A stretch of DNA of 64,000 nucleotides from Rossellomorea aquimaris (GTDB taxonomy: Bacteria; Bacillota; Bacilli; Bacillales; Bacillaceae_B): assembly GCF_020172085.1 (NCBI RefSeq), contig NZ_JAIVAT010000007.1:682001-746000 (forward strand), read 5' to 3'. The notes beneath the pieces were generated by a model. It saw only the letters and a list, made by a program, of their open reading frames with translations, searched no databases and was not told the DNA's origin. How positions within the stretch are numbered: position 1 is the first letter of the stretch; the number at the start of each line of letters is the position of its first letter. Below, in pieces: positions 25,057 to 33,736 of this stretch. The position numbers and the translations under genes were made by a program.

Positions 25057-25959
25057 ATGAAATCCATAAACATCCTACACTACGACGCGTTTACAACCAT
25101 CCCTGAAAAGGGGAATCCGGCTGGAATCGTCTTACATGGAGACAACCTTACAGATGAAGAAAAACAGGAGATTGCTTATAAAGTCGGATTTAATGAGACG
25201 TCTTTTCCAGTAACATCCGATGTTGCTGACCTTGGTATCCGATTTTTTACACCAGGGAATGAAATGAGCCTATGTGGGCATGGGACCATCGCCACGATGC
25301 ACGCATTAAAAACAAGAGGGTTATTGGAGGATAAATCATATTTTACGATTGAAACAAAAGCAGGTATCCTCCCGATCAAGATTGAAAGTAATGGTACTAT
25401 CTCAATGAAACAGGGCAAACCTCAGTTTCGTGAGTTTGATGGATCAAAGGACAAATTAGCTCATTCCATAGGACTTGAGCGGGATGATATAAATGAAGAT
25501 TTGCCTATTGTATATGGTAGCACCGGTAATTGGACGTTGTTGGTACCAATTAACTCACTGGACTCTTTCCAGAAGATGAAACCTGAAAATCAGCTATTTC
25601 CATCTATTTTACAGGAGTTTCCCCATGCCTCGGTTCATCCATTTTGCTTGGAAACACATGATTACAAGGCAGACATGCATGGTCGTCATTTTTCTTCTGC
25701 CTATTCAGGTACAGCAGAGGACCCGGTCACTGACACGGCTTCCGCGGTGATGGGAGCCTATTATGCGCAATTCCTGTCAAACCAGGAAACTCTAACTCTC
25801 CTCATAGAGCAAGGTCATGAAATGAACAAAGACGGCAGAGTAAGGGTGCAAGTTACAAGAATTAATGAGGCTTATGAAATAGAAATTAGTGGTCAAGCCG
25901 TATATGTTAATGAATTTGATATTCATTACGGTGAGGGACGGACCTCAAATGAAGAATGA
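25057..25959 (+). CDS. PhzF family isomerase
   Basis: 300 residues from the ATG at 25057 (GGAGGAAC upstream). PhzF hallmarks: GNPAGIVL at 19-26, catalytic Glu47 in [15 protein letters not shown], and [19 protein letters not shown] in the second domain. The fold resembles diaminopimelate epimerase. It may isomerise a small metabolite; no phenazine genes are near. The last residues GEGRTSNEE are encoded by a copy of the dispersed repeat TGAGGGACGGACCT. Confidence 0.85.
   Translation: MKSINILHYDAFTTIPEKGNPAGIVLHGDNLTDEEKQEIAYKVGFNETSFPVTSDVADLGIRFFTPGNEMSLCGHGTIATMHALKTRGLLEDKSYFTIETKAGILPIKIESNGTISMKQGKPQFREFDGSKDKLAHSIGLERDDINEDLPIVYGSTGNWTLLVPINSLDSFQKMKPENQLFPSILQEFPHASVHPFCLETHDYKADMHGRHFSSAYSGTAEDPVTDTASAVMGAYYAQFLSNQETLTLLIEQGHEMNKDGRVRVQVTRINEAYEIEISGQAVYVNEFDIHYGEGRTSNEE
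25932..25945 (+). repeat. Copy of dispersed repeat TGAGGGACGGACCT
   Basis: Exact 14-bp match to the left arm of the hairpin element at 33631. Here it lies inside the 3' end of the phzF-like gene. Confidence 0.7.
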
Positions 25960-25975
25960 AAAATAGGAGGACCAA

Positions 25976-26572
25976 ATGAACAAAAATCTTTTTCACTCCC
26001 CACCAACATTAGAATCCGAGAAAATAAAACTCATCCCATTAGAGGTTAAGCATTCAAAAGAACTTTTGGAAGCGAATGACCCTGATATATGGCGCTTTAT
26101 GCTTACCGAAATCACCACCCATGAACAAATGGAACAATGGGTATCAGCTGCTGTCCGCTTAAGGGAGCAAGAGACCGCCATACCTTTTGCAGTAGTGTTA
26201 AAAGAACAGAACAAAATCATCGGATCGACCAGATTATTCGAAATCAATCTTACTCAAAAATCTTGTGAACTCGGTTCTACTTGGTACAGCAAAGATCATC
26301 AAAGGTCCTTCGTGAATTCCCATTGTAAGTATTTGATCCTGCGCTATTGCTTTGAAGAACTGGGGATGATGCGGGTTCAGATTAAAACCGATGAACGAAA
26401 TCTACGTTCTCAGAGAGCGATTGAACGGCTAGGTGCCGTAAAAGAGGGAGTCCTTAGGAAAGAAAGGATTTTGTCGGGAGGCTATGTCAGAAATGCCGTT
26501 GTTTACTCGATCATTGATGAGGAGTGGCCATCTATAAAGGACGGGTTTGTTTTGAGAAATTCGAAATATTGA
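25976..26572 (+). CDS. GNAT acetyltransferase (RimJ/RimL type)
   Basis: 198 residues. RimL-like layout: IKLIPLEVKHSKELLEAN at the start, IIGSTRLFEIN, HCKYLILRYCFEELGM, and the C-terminal motif DERNLRSQRAIERLGAVKEGVLRK that is diagnostic for the group. Substrate unknown. AATAGGAGG site; another GNAT gene begins 14 bases after it. Confidence 0.85.
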   Translation: MNKNLFHSPPTLESEKIKLIPLEVKHSKELLEANDPDIWRFMLTEITTHEQMEQWVSAAVRLREQETAIPFAVVLKEQNKIIGSTRLFEINLTQKSCELGSTWYSKDHQRSFVNSHCKYLILRYCFEELGMMRVQIKTDERNLRSQRAIERLGAVKEGVLRKERILSGGYVRNAVVYSIIDEEWPSIKDGFVLRNSKY

Positions 26573-26586
26573 ACGGCGGTGAAGCA

Positions 26587-27147
26587 ATGAATCAATCTCC
26601 TCTTATTAAAGGGAAAAAGGTTCTCCTCCGGCAGCCAAAAGAAAACGACATTATGGATCGCTTAAAATGTGGCAGAAATCAAGAAATCGTCCGGATGTAC
26701 GGTGGCGATACGAGAAACTTGAAACCATTCACGATGGAAGAGGCCAAAACGTTTGTTGAAAAGATTTCAGCCAACCAATACAACTGGTGTATAGAATACA
26801 ACGGTCATTGTGTTGGACAGGCGCGACTGACCGTCAATGAAGAAGATCAACGAGCGCGTTTCTCCATAGGAATATTCAACCCTTCCATGTTAGGGAAAGG
26901 TCTGGGAACGGAAGTCACTAAACTGATAGTGGTATTCGCCTTTGAAGAACTCCAATTACATCGGGTGGATTTAAGGGTGTTGGAATATAATCACAGAGCT
27001 ATTTCCTGTTATGAAAAGTGTGGGTTTGTGAAAGAAGGGGTTGAACGGGAAGGAGCGTTGATTGAGGGGAAGTTTGAGACGGATGTTTTTATGAGCATGT
27101 TGGATAGGGAGTATGAGGCCATGAAAGGCAAGTTCTATCTTTCATAA
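26587..27147 (+). CDS. GNAT acetyltransferase (RimJ/RimL-like), second copy
   Basis: 186 residues from the ATG at 26587, with GGCGGTG upstream; the frame is open from 26524. Conserved GIFNPSMLGKGLGTEVTKL (acetyl-CoA loop) and LEYNHRAISCYEKCGFVKEGVERE (C-terminal motif). It shares general layout but low identity with the neighbour, so it is not a recent duplicate. Substrate unknown. Confidence 0.83.
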   Translation: MNQSPLIKGKKVLLRQPKENDIMDRLKCGRNQEIVRMYGGDTRNLKPFTMEEAKTFVEKISANQYNWCIEYNGHCVGQARLTVNEEDQRARFSIGIFNPSMLGKGLGTEVTKLIVVFAFEELQLHRVDLRVLEYNHRAISCYEKCGFVKEGVEREGALIEGKFETDVFMSMLDREYEAMKGKFYLS

Positions 27148-27173
27148 AATAGAAATAATAGGAGGTGAGATGG

Positions 27174-27587
27174 TTGTTGATTTTCCTCCTGAAACTGCTG
27201 GCTATAACTGCACTATATGTCATTTTGATAGCGATCTTTCACAGAGTAGTCAGCAAGTGGTTGAAGATGAAGAGAAGAAAGGCCTTTTCTCATGAGGTCA
27301 TAAATGAACGGCATAAAAAAGGAAATAAGCTTATCGGGAATCTGACCGTGTTGGCAATGGTAGCCGGCTTTATCATGGATGTAAGTACGGATGTTGATCC
27401 AGATAACCGGTTTTTGCAACCGTATCTTATCATCGCGTTCTTTGTGGTAGGAAGGCTATTGTATAAATTTTATATGGAGAAGAAATGGCTGAGAGATAAA
27501 AGGGAATCTGTTTATACGTTAATGGAAGCGGGATTTTACACGTTGCTATTTGCTGTTGCGTATTCGACGAATTTTTGGATGATTTAA
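27174..27587 (+). CDS. DUF4181-like membrane protein (copy 3)
   Basis: About 137 residues from the TTG at 27174, 7 bases after AGGAGGTG; the GTG at 27165 lies inside that site and the nearby ATG at 27170 is in another frame. Four hydrophobic spans and the loop KWLKMKRRKAFSHEVINERHKKGNK place it with the proteins at 20933 and 12044. Function unknown. Confidence 0.66.
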   Translation: MLIFLLKLLAITALYVILIAIFHRVVSKWLKMKRRKAFSHEVINERHKKGNKLIGNLTVLAMVAGFIMDVSTDVDPDNRFLQPYLIIAFFVVGRLLYKFYMEKKWLRDKRESVYTLMEAGFYTLLFAVAYSTNFWMI

Positions 27588-27624
27588 AGAGCAAGCATCC
27601 TAAGTTAGGGAGAATCACCTAATT

Positions 27625-28098
27625 ATGAATGAAGACTTCAATAAAATTTGGCTAATCAACAAATTCGAAGAACTTAAAAAAAGGATTCTAAAAGCAATCG
27701 CTCAAATGTCAGATGAACAATTAAATTGGAGACCTGGAAACGCAGGTCATTGTGTTTCTACACTTATTCGTCACATCGATGGAAATATCAAAGAGAGAAT
27801 TTACAAAGGAATATGTAACGGAACATATATTAGAGATCGTGAAGATGAATTTAAGCATGTGTATATTACTAAGGTAGAATTAGAGAAGCTTGTGCTTAAT
27901 CAATTTCAATTTGTAATTGATACAATTAGTCAACTGTCGGAGGAGTCTCTTCTCAAAACTCAATTCGTCAGAGGTAGAGAACGTACAAATCTAGAAGTTC
28001 TGTATCAATGTGCTGCACACTTTTCCGAACATATGGGACAGATTTTGTATATAGCTAAGCTATGTTTAAAGGAAGAATATACATCGACGTCGATTTGA
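27625..28098 (+). CDS. DinB-like (DUF1572) protein
   Basis: 157 residues, four-helix pattern. Conserved features: LNWRPGNAGHCVSTLIRHIDGN with a metal-type His, and CAAHFSEHMGQILYIAK with two further His residues, together a DinB/YfiT metal triad. These proteins are often thiol-dependent transferases or of unknown role. Weak ribosome site (AGGGAGAATC). A methyltransferase-like gene follows 22 bases later. Confidence 0.8.
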   Translation: MNEDFNKIWLINKFEELKKRILKAIAQMSDEQLNWRPGNAGHCVSTLIRHIDGNIKERIYKGICNGTYIRDREDEFKHVYITKVELEKLVLNQFQFVIDTISQLSEESLLKTQFVRGRERTNLEVLYQCAAHFSEHMGQILYIAKLCLKEEYTSTSI

Positions 28099-28120
28099 TA
28101 AACTGGTGAGGAGAAACTTA

Positions 28121-28684
28121 ATGATAAATAGTCAAACAGACCTCAAAGTCGTCATTGGAGCAGGAGAATACAATAATAACCCCGGTTGGCTACATACCCA
28201 GGAAGAAAATCTTAACTTGCTGGATGAAACGACGTGGAAAAGCATGTTCAAAGAAAGCTCTATTTCCGCTATTTTAGCAGAGCATGTATGGGAACACCTT
28301 ACATACGAAGAAGGGCTACAGGCGGCAAAAATATGTAGGAAGTACATTAAACCATCTGGATACATTCGTTGTGCTGTACCTGATGGGTATTTTCCTGATG
28401 AGACGTATCAAAGAACTGTACAGATTGGAGGACCTGGGCCGGAAGATCATCCTGCCGCGAGTCATAAGATCGTTTACAACTATCAATTGTTAACAGAGAT
28501 ATTTGAAGCGGCAGGGTTTGAAGTGAATTTACTTGAGTATTTTGACGAGAAAGGGAAATTTCATCACAATGCATGGGATGGAGTTGACGGAGTGATCTTC
28601 CGTTCTAAGAAGTACGATCCTCGAAATCAGGGGGAGAGTATAGCTTTTCCTTCTCTCATCATTGATGCCTTTAAAAGGGGATAA
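28121..28684 (+). CDS. SAM-dependent methyltransferase-like protein
   Basis: 187 residues from the ATG at 28121 (GTGAGGAG upstream, which also makes a GTG at 28106 possible). A partial Rossmann methyltransferase is seen: VVIGAGEY as motif I, ILAEHVWEHLTYEEG as the post-I/II region, and IKPSGYIRCAVPDGYFP as motif III/IV. The N-terminal GxG-type loop is shortened, and the family is common in Bacillus without known substrate. Confidence 0.72.
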   Translation: MINSQTDLKVVIGAGEYNNNPGWLHTQEENLNLLDETTWKSMFKESSISAILAEHVWEHLTYEEGLQAAKICRKYIKPSGYIRCAVPDGYFPDETYQRTVQIGGPGPEDHPAASHKIVYNYQLLTEIFEAAGFEVNLLEYFDEKGKFHHNAWDGVDGVIFRSKKYDPRNQGESIAFPSLIIDAFKRG

Positions 28685-28702
28685 CCCAATCAGCTAATTT
28701 TA

Positions 28703-28731
28703 TTGAAAACAATCTTCCATCGTGATAACAT
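28703..28731 (+). promoter_or_regulatory. Promoter of the His leader and hisS-like gene
   Basis: TTGAAA (28703-28708), 17-bp spacer, TAACAT (28726-28731). It lies 26 bases before the leader ATG. Confidence 0.6.
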
Positions 28732-28756
28732 AATTGAAAATAAGAGGTGGATAAAA

Positions 28757-28813
28757 ATGACACTCATTAACAAGCAACGCTCATTCACACAATTCCATCA
28801 TCATATCAAGTAA
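28757..28813 (+). CDS. His leader peptide of the hisS-like attenuator
   Basis: 18-codon ORF MTLINKQRSFTQFHHHIK ending in TAA, with AAGAGGTGG upstream. Codons 14-16 are three consecutive CAT (His), a codon rare in runs by chance. The strong terminator and the histidyl-tRNA synthetase paralogue follow immediately. This is the layout of ribosome-mediated attenuation: low His-tRNA would stall the ribosome at the His codons. Confidence 0.8.
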   Translation: MTLINKQRSFTQFHHHIK

Positions 28814-28914
28814 CCTTGCTATTCGATTTTAAACAATCGCACATAGGAAGGTTATTTCCCATAGAACCGCATTTGATTAAGTTTTTCGCTTATATCAAGT
28901 GCGGTTCTTTTTTA
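28811..28914 (+). promoter_or_regulatory. Attenuator region of the hisS-like gene
   Basis: Hairpin A pairs TAACCTT (28811-28817) with AAGGTTA (28848-28854), reinforced by CGATT and AATCG inside. The terminator pairs AGAACCGCATTTGAT (28863-28877) with ATCAAGTGCGGTTCT (28894-28908) and is followed by Ts. A ribosome stalled on the His codons would cover the 5' arm of hairpin A. Segments AATCGCAC (28835-28842) and GTGCGGTT (28899-28906) can pair with one G-U, a candidate alternative structure. The exact antiterminator is not settled. Confidence 0.72.
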
Positions 28915-28936
28915 TTTAAAAAGGAGGAGTAGGAAG

Positions 28937-30217
28937 ATGAAAATGAAGAAAATGGATTATCAAAATGTCAAAGGGACACAGGATTATTTACCGGAGGCGG
29001 AAGTGATCAGAAGGAAAGTCAGAAGGACATTGGAGGATGTGTTCATTCAATACGGATGCAAGCCTCTCGAAACGCCTATCTTGAACTACACAGAATTACT
29101 CGCGTCAAAATATGCGGGAGGGGCAGAAATCCTGGAAGAGATGTACACTTTAACGGACAGGGGAGAAAGAGACCTTGCCCTTCGATATGACCTGACCATC
29201 CCGTTCGCCAAAGTGGCGGCCATGAACCCCACCATCACATTGCCATTCAAACGCTATGAAATTGGAAAAGTGTTCAGGGACGGACCTATCAAGGCAGGAA
29301 GGTACCGAGAGTTTACTCAATGTGATGTGGATATTGTAGGTGTAGATTCACAGGTTGCCGAAGCGGAGTTGATGGTGATGGCGTTAGATGCGTTCGGGAA
29401 GCTCGACATGAATGTAACGATTCAGTACAATAACCGGAAACTTCTGATGGGGATGCTTGAAGTGCTTGGTGTGGAACCAGATAAACTCAATCAAACGGTT
29501 CTCATCTTGGATAAACTTGAGAAAATCGGTGTCAAAGCGGTCTTGGCAGAACTTGACGATCTGCAGATATCAGATTCAACCATTAGCGCTATAGAACAAT
29601 TTTTAATAGAGAAAAACTATGGCAGCTTTGATTATTTCGAATCGTATTCCAATAAAAATTCAAATGTAAAAGAAGGGTTAGCGGAAGTAAGGGAACTCGC
29701 ATCTTACCTTGACTTCCTTGACGTTAGAGAGCAGTGCATATTCAATCCCTTTTTAGCCAGAGGGCTTGAGATCTACACAGGGACTATCTATGAAATATTC
29801 TTAACGGACCAATCAATCACTTCAAGTATCGGAAGCGGAGGACGTTATGATAACGCCATTGGGGGACTGCTTGGAACAGATGAATCCATTTCGACAGTCG
29901 GCATATCCTTTGGATTGGACGTCATTTATGCGGCTATGATGGTTTCCGGGCAAAACGTGAATCAGACCTCCAACATTGATTATTACATCATCCCCCTTGG
30001 TACCGAGAAGGAGGCTTTACGGGTCGCGGCTGGCTTGCGACAAAAGGGCTATACTGTGGAGCTTGAGATGAGCAGGAGGAAACTGGGCAAGCTGTTGGAA
30101 AAAGCGAATAAAGAAGGGGTTCGGAATGTGATTGTGATTGGGGAGGAGGAAATCAGGAAGAGACAGTATAAGGTGAGGAATATGATAACAGGAGAAGAAG
30201 AGTTGTGGGAGATGTAG
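28937..30217 (+). CDS. hisS: Histidyl-tRNA synthetase paralogue (HisS2-like)
   Basis: 426 residues, AAGGAGGAG 7 bases upstream. Class II motifs: KGTQDYLP, LRYDLTIPFA and KRYEIGKVFRDGPIKAGRYREF (motif 2), LARGLEIYTGTIYEIF (HisA motif), GGRYDN and an anticodon-binding C-terminal domain from about 335. It conjugates histidine to tRNA-His or, less likely, is a HisZ regulatory form, since catalytic motifs appear intact. Length is typical. B. cereus-group genomes carry a similar second HisRS. The His leader upstream suggests it is the histidine-starvation-inducible enzyme. Confidence 0.85.
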   Translation: MKMKKMDYQNVKGTQDYLPEAEVIRRKVRRTLEDVFIQYGCKPLETPILNYTELLASKYAGGAEILEEMYTLTDRGERDLALRYDLTIPFAKVAAMNPTITLPFKRYEIGKVFRDGPIKAGRYREFTQCDVDIVGVDSQVAEAELMVMALDAFGKLDMNVTIQYNNRKLLMGMLEVLGVEPDKLNQTVLILDKLEKIGVKAVLAELDDLQISDSTISAIEQFLIEKNYGSFDYFESYSNKNSNVKEGLAEVRELASYLDFLDVREQCIFNPFLARGLEIYTGTIYEIFLTDQSITSSIGSGGRYDNAIGGLLGTDESISTVGISFGLDVIYAAMMVSGQNVNQTSNIDYYIIPLGTEKEALRVAAGLRQKGYTVELEMSRRKLGKLLEKANKEGVRNVIVIGEEEIRKRQYKVRNMITGEEELWEM

Positions 30218-30229
30218 GCAAGGTTTCCA

Positions 30230-30265
30230 CTATACTATTTACCTAATATAGGTAAATCTGTATAG
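30230..30265. promoter_or_regulatory. 36-bp near-perfect inverted repeat
   Basis: CTATAC-T-ATTTACCTA-ATA-TAGGTAAAT-CT-GTATAG in the 77-bp gap before the NIF3-like gene. The 9-bp inner arms are perfect. No T-run follows, so an operator is more likely than a terminator. Confidence 0.5.
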
Positions 30266-30294
30266 TTAATGAAAAACACAGTCGTAGGGGTGGT

Positions 30295-31212
30295 ATGGTG
30301 GAAAGGTTAATAGATATTGTTCAGCGGCTGAATCAAACTTTCGAAATAAAAAGCTATGGGAAAGATCCTGCATTCAGCCGGTTCATTCCACAGGTGTACG
30401 ATGGGAAGATGGACTGGAAGGCGAAATTCGAGCCTGCTTTCAGCGAATTATTCAATGGATTGATGATTAAAGGAAAGAGTGAAGTTAAGAGTGTGTTCCT
30501 CGCTGTTTTTCCGACAGAGGATGTATTAGAGACATTTATTCAAGAAGGCGAGCCTGGCGATTTGTTATTCATGCATCACCCACTTTTGATGGAATGCGGT
30601 GACCCAAAAGGAAACTGGGGAAGAGGGTTCGTCCCGATCAAGGAATCTCTGATAGACCGAATAAGGGAAAAAGGGCTTTCCATCTATACGTGTCATGTGC
30701 CTCTTGATTACCACAGAACATTAGGAACGAGTCAGGCCATCGCAGAGGCTATGAATGTAAACATAACAGACCGGTTTATTCATGATGAGAAACATGGAGA
30801 CATCGGGATCATAGGGGAAGTCACCGAGACGAATACAGACGAGTTGATACATCGGATGGAAGAAATATTCGATCTCCCCTACGTCGATTTCGAGGGAAGG
30901 AAGAGGAAGATAAGAAAAGTGGCCGTCGTAGCGGGCTGTGGCGATAAAACTGCTTGGATGAAAGAGGCTGAAGGCAAAGGGGTCGATGCCTATATTTCCG
31001 GTGAAATCCATTGTCATATCGACAACGAGTACGGAAGAAAAAGATACGAAGAAGTGATTAGGTATGCTGGGGATACGAAGATGTCACTGATCGGTGTGTC
31101 CCATTCTGCGTCGGAATATTTGGTACATAAGACATTAATGAAGAGTTGGTTTGAGAGGGAGTTTGAGTTTAGTAGGATCCGTTTGATTCCACAGGAAAAA
31201 TGGTGGTTGTAA
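30295..31212 (+). CDS. NIF3-like dinuclear metal protein
   Basis: 305 residues. The N-terminal part holds FLAVFPTEDVLETF and GDLLFMHHPLLMECG (His-His as in the NIF3 HHP motif); later YTCHVPLD, DAYISGEIHCH and GVSHSASE supply further metal ligands. Members of the NIF3/GTP cyclohydrolase I type 2 family bind two metals; function is mostly unknown. ATG at 30295 has TAGGGGTGG upstream. The epimerase gene follows 22 bases later. Confidence 0.85.
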   Translation: MVERLIDIVQRLNQTFEIKSYGKDPAFSRFIPQVYDGKMDWKAKFEPAFSELFNGLMIKGKSEVKSVFLAVFPTEDVLETFIQEGEPGDLLFMHHPLLMECGDPKGNWGRGFVPIKESLIDRIREKGLSIYTCHVPLDYHRTLGTSQAIAEAMNVNITDRFIHDEKHGDIGIIGEVTETNTDELIHRMEEIFDLPYVDFEGRKRKIRKVAVVAGCGDKTAWMKEAEGKGVDAYISGEIHCHIDNEYGRKRYEEVIRYAGDTKMSLIGVSHSASEYLVHKTLMKSWFEREFEFSRIRLIPQEKWWL

Positions 31213-31234
31213 CTGGGTTAAGGGGGTGTCGAGC

Positions 31235-32125
31235 ATGAACATAGAAGGTAAGAAAATCTTAGTTACTGGAGTCACGGGAACGTTGGGAGAAAAAGTAGCG
31301 GCAAGCTTTGTGGAAAGTGCTGAAGAAGTAAGGGGACTTGTTAGGGATGAAAGTCAATTCAATAGACTAAGAGGAATTGGGATTATCCCTGTGCGGGGAG
31401 AATTAATCGATCGATCGTCTTTAAGGAGAAGTGTAGAGAATATCGACCTCATCATTCACTGTGCGGCTTACCTGGGTGACGAAATGGAAGAAGCCGAGAA
31501 ATCGAATGTAACGGGAGTAGAAAACCTGGCAAGTGTAGCATGGCAGGAAGGTGTGAAACGATTCATTCATATTTCCACGATTTCTGTTTACGGTGAGCCG
31601 ACTGAAGGGGATTTTGATGAACAAACCACTTTGAATCCCTATCATGACGAGGCGTATATACAAACCAAAGTAAAATCCGAATTAATTCTTAAAAGCTATT
31701 CTGATAAAGGACTGGATGTAGTCATTTTAAGGCCGGGTGCTATCTGTTCAGAAGAGAATTCATACTGGGGAGATAGACAAATTCACAGAATGGCTCATGC
31801 AGATGTGGTGGATTGGGTTCACCCTGATGATCTTATTCCTTGGATCCATAAGGATAACCTGGTGGAGATGATTCATTTGGTCACGGAGAAGGGAAGTAGT
31901 GGGGATGTTTTTAATGCAATCGATGGAAACATTCCAGATCAAGATTTTCGTAAAAGATTAATCGATATATTAGGGAAAGAACTAAAACTGCCCAATCGGA
32001 TCGTCGAACGTCCTATGTACTCCAATCAAAAAATAAGAGAGTTAGGTTATGTCCCGGGTAAATCATTCGAAGACACGATGCGAAATTTGGGAGAGATGGC
32101 AATCAAGATGAAAGATTCCCTGTAA
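31235..32125 (+). CDS. NAD(P)-dependent epimerase/dehydratase-like SDR
   Basis: 296 residues from the ATG at 31235. The Rossmann motif ILVTGVTGTLGEKV replaces the usual GxxGxxG with G-x-x-G-x-x-G spacing (GVTGTLG). VRGLVRDESQF, IIHCAAYLGD, IHISTISVYG and the YIQTK catalytic segment (Tyr and Lys of YxxxK) are present. Extended SDR of the sugar epimerase/NAD-epimerase group; substrate unknown. AAGGGGGTG site. Confidence 0.83.
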   Translation: MNIEGKKILVTGVTGTLGEKVAASFVESAEEVRGLVRDESQFNRLRGIGIIPVRGELIDRSSLRRSVENIDLIIHCAAYLGDEMEEAEKSNVTGVENLASVAWQEGVKRFIHISTISVYGEPTEGDFDEQTTLNPYHDEAYIQTKVKSELILKSYSDKGLDVVILRPGAICSEENSYWGDRQIHRMAHADVVDWVHPDDLIPWIHKDNLVEMIHLVTEKGSSGDVFNAIDGNIPDQDFRKRLIDILGKELKLPNRIVERPMYSNQKIRELGYVPGKSFEDTMRNLGEMAIKMKDSL

Positions 32126-32152
32126 TAAATTTTCAAAAAGGATGTGTACAGA

Positions 32153-32788
32153 GTGGCAGTAGTAGGTATTTTAGGAATGACACATGATGAAGAAATGCAG
32201 AAAACATATAACTATCCACTTTCATTGGTGGAAGAGTTAATTGGGGAATTTAATCCCGATATCATTTGTGGAGAAGTTCATCCATTGAGCTGGGAACTCT
32301 ATCAAAGAGAGGGAGAACCTTTTGGCATATTAGGAGAAACTCAGCCGGAATATCCAAAACTTATATTCCCATTATGTAAGAAAGAAGGTATTGAATTTTT
32401 TCCAGTAAATTGGTTCGAAGAGGATGTATTCGAAGAAGGGCCATTTGACCGTTTTGATGCAGATAGGAAGAAGCAGTTAGAAAGAGAACTGGAGGAATGG
32501 AATAAAAAGAAATTATCCACATGGGATACAGGACAGATCCCATTCAACTCTTTGGAATATGATGCGGTAACGAAAGCAATGTATGACTGGTTACACACCA
32601 TAAATCCAGAAGTCCAACAAATTGTCTGGAGTGCAAGACATTATATTATGGCAGCCAGGGTGAAAAATGCAGCTAAGAAATTCCCAGATAAACGGATACT
32701 GTGCATCCATGGAGCTGACCATAATTATTGGTATGATCAATCGCTGAGGAATGAAAAAGGTATTGAGGTAATATATCCAATAAGATAG
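32153..32788 (+). CDS. Unrecognised protein, TraB/EreA-like features
   Basis: 211 residues from the GTG at 32153, 10 bases after AAAGGA; the GTG at 32144 sits too close. No membrane span. The GILGMTHDEEMQ start, ICGEVHPLSWELY, and the end GADHNYWYDQSL recall Glu/His motifs of the TraB/erythromycin-esterase fold, but I would not assign a function. Follows the epimerase gene with 27 bases between. Confidence 0.5.
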   Translation: MAVVGILGMTHDEEMQKTYNYPLSLVEELIGEFNPDIICGEVHPLSWELYQREGEPFGILGETQPEYPKLIFPLCKKEGIEFFPVNWFEEDVFEEGPFDRFDADRKKQLERELEEWNKKKLSTWDTGQIPFNSLEYDAVTKAMYDWLHTINPEVQQIVWSARHYIMAARVKNAAKKFPDKRILCIHGADHNYWYDQSLRNEKGIEVIYPIR

Positions 32789-32819
32789 GGGAAATCAATT
32801 AAGAAAGAGTGACCTGCAC

Positions 32820-33395
32820 ATGACAACATTCGGTTTAATCAGACATGGGATCACAGATTGGAATGATCTCGGTAAAGCACAAGGAATATCTGATATTCCT
32901 TTGAATGAAAACGGAAGAGAGCAAGCTTTTCTTATAGGAGGAAGGCTCATGAACGAAGGAAAATGGGATTTGATTGCCACAAGTGATTTATCTAGGGCGG
33001 GGGAAACAGCTCAAATCATCGGGAGCGCATTAAACATACCTATCAATCAAGATGCTAGACTCAGAGAAATAAACTGTGGGGAAATTGAAGGGACGACTGA
33101 AGAATACCGATTGCAAACATGGGGGAAGAACTGGAGAGATATAGTGAAGGGAATGGAAAAGTATGAGGAAGTAGGGAGGAGAGGGAAGGAAGCTTTGCGA
33201 GAATTGGTCAATACATATCCTGGCCAACGAATATTAATTGTGAGTCACGGCGCATTGATTGGCTTAACCCTTCAGCACTTACTTCCTATGCAATTCCCTG
33301 AAACATATATCGATAATACTTCCCTTACGATTCTCAAGTACATGAGCCGGGAATGGAATTGCCCACTTTATAACTGCACTGCCCATTTAACATGA
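32820..33395 (+). CDS. Histidine phosphatase family protein
   Basis: 191 residues. The catalytic LIRHGITDWN (His9) is the phosphohistidine motif, with Arg8, and the second core SHGALIG. A middle acid residue is in REINCGEIEG. Members hydrolyse phosphomonoesters or act as cofactor-dependent phosphoglycerate mutases; this short form is more likely a phosphatase. The repeat array follows directly. Confidence 0.85.
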   Translation: MTTFGLIRHGITDWNDLGKAQGISDIPLNENGREQAFLIGGRLMNEGKWDLIATSDLSRAGETAQIIGSALNIPINQDARLREINCGEIEGTTEEYRLQTWGKNWRDIVKGMEKYEEVGRRGKEALRELVNTYPGQRILIVSHGALIGLTLQHLLPMQFPETYIDNTSLTILKYMSREWNCPLYNCTAHLT

Positions 33396-33420
33396 TCCTC
33401 TATAAAGAAAATTCGACATG

Positions 33421-33537
33421 AAGGATCAATTAATGAAAATACGGATTAATTATCATCCATACAGGGTTAATAAATCGAAATCAGGATTAATAAATTTTAT
33501 AACGGTTAAATAATTGCTCAAGATGGATTAAATAATG
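33421..33537. repeat. Degenerate tandem array, period 20-21 bp (array B)
   Basis: Core GGATTAATAA or close variant recurs at about 33423, 33443, 33464, 33484, 33503 and 33525, a spacing of 19-22 bp. The layout equals array A at 24246, with a different core. It lies between the histidine phosphatase stop and a strong terminator. Confidence 0.72.
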
Positions 33538-33601
33538 AAGAAAGTCTTTCCGTTGATATGGCATAAGGAGTTATCATGCCATAATGCAGCTATCTCTTAA
33601 A

Positions 33602-33632
33602 AAAGTCCGGCCACATAGCCGGACTTTTTTTG
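33602..33632 (+). terminator. Hairpin terminator
   Basis: Arms AAAGTCCGGC (33602-33611) and GCCGGACTTT (33618-33627), loop CACATA, then seven Ts. Immediately followed by the second hairpin element. Confidence 0.9.
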
Positions 33633-33698
33633 AGGGACGGACCTCCAAAAGGTATAGTAACTTCATTGGTTGCACACGTCAAAAAGGTTCGTCCCTCA
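33631..33698. repeat. Hairpin element with TGAGGGACGGACCT arms
   Basis: TGAGGGACGGACCT (33631-33644) and AGGTTCGTCCCTCA (33685-33698) pair over 14 bases with one G-U. The 14-mer recurs exactly at 25932 and 53289 (minus strand), and with one mismatch at 46592. Confidence 0.75.
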
Positions 33699-33736
33699 TA
33701 TTAAATCAATAAAAACATTATAAAAAATAACAAAAA

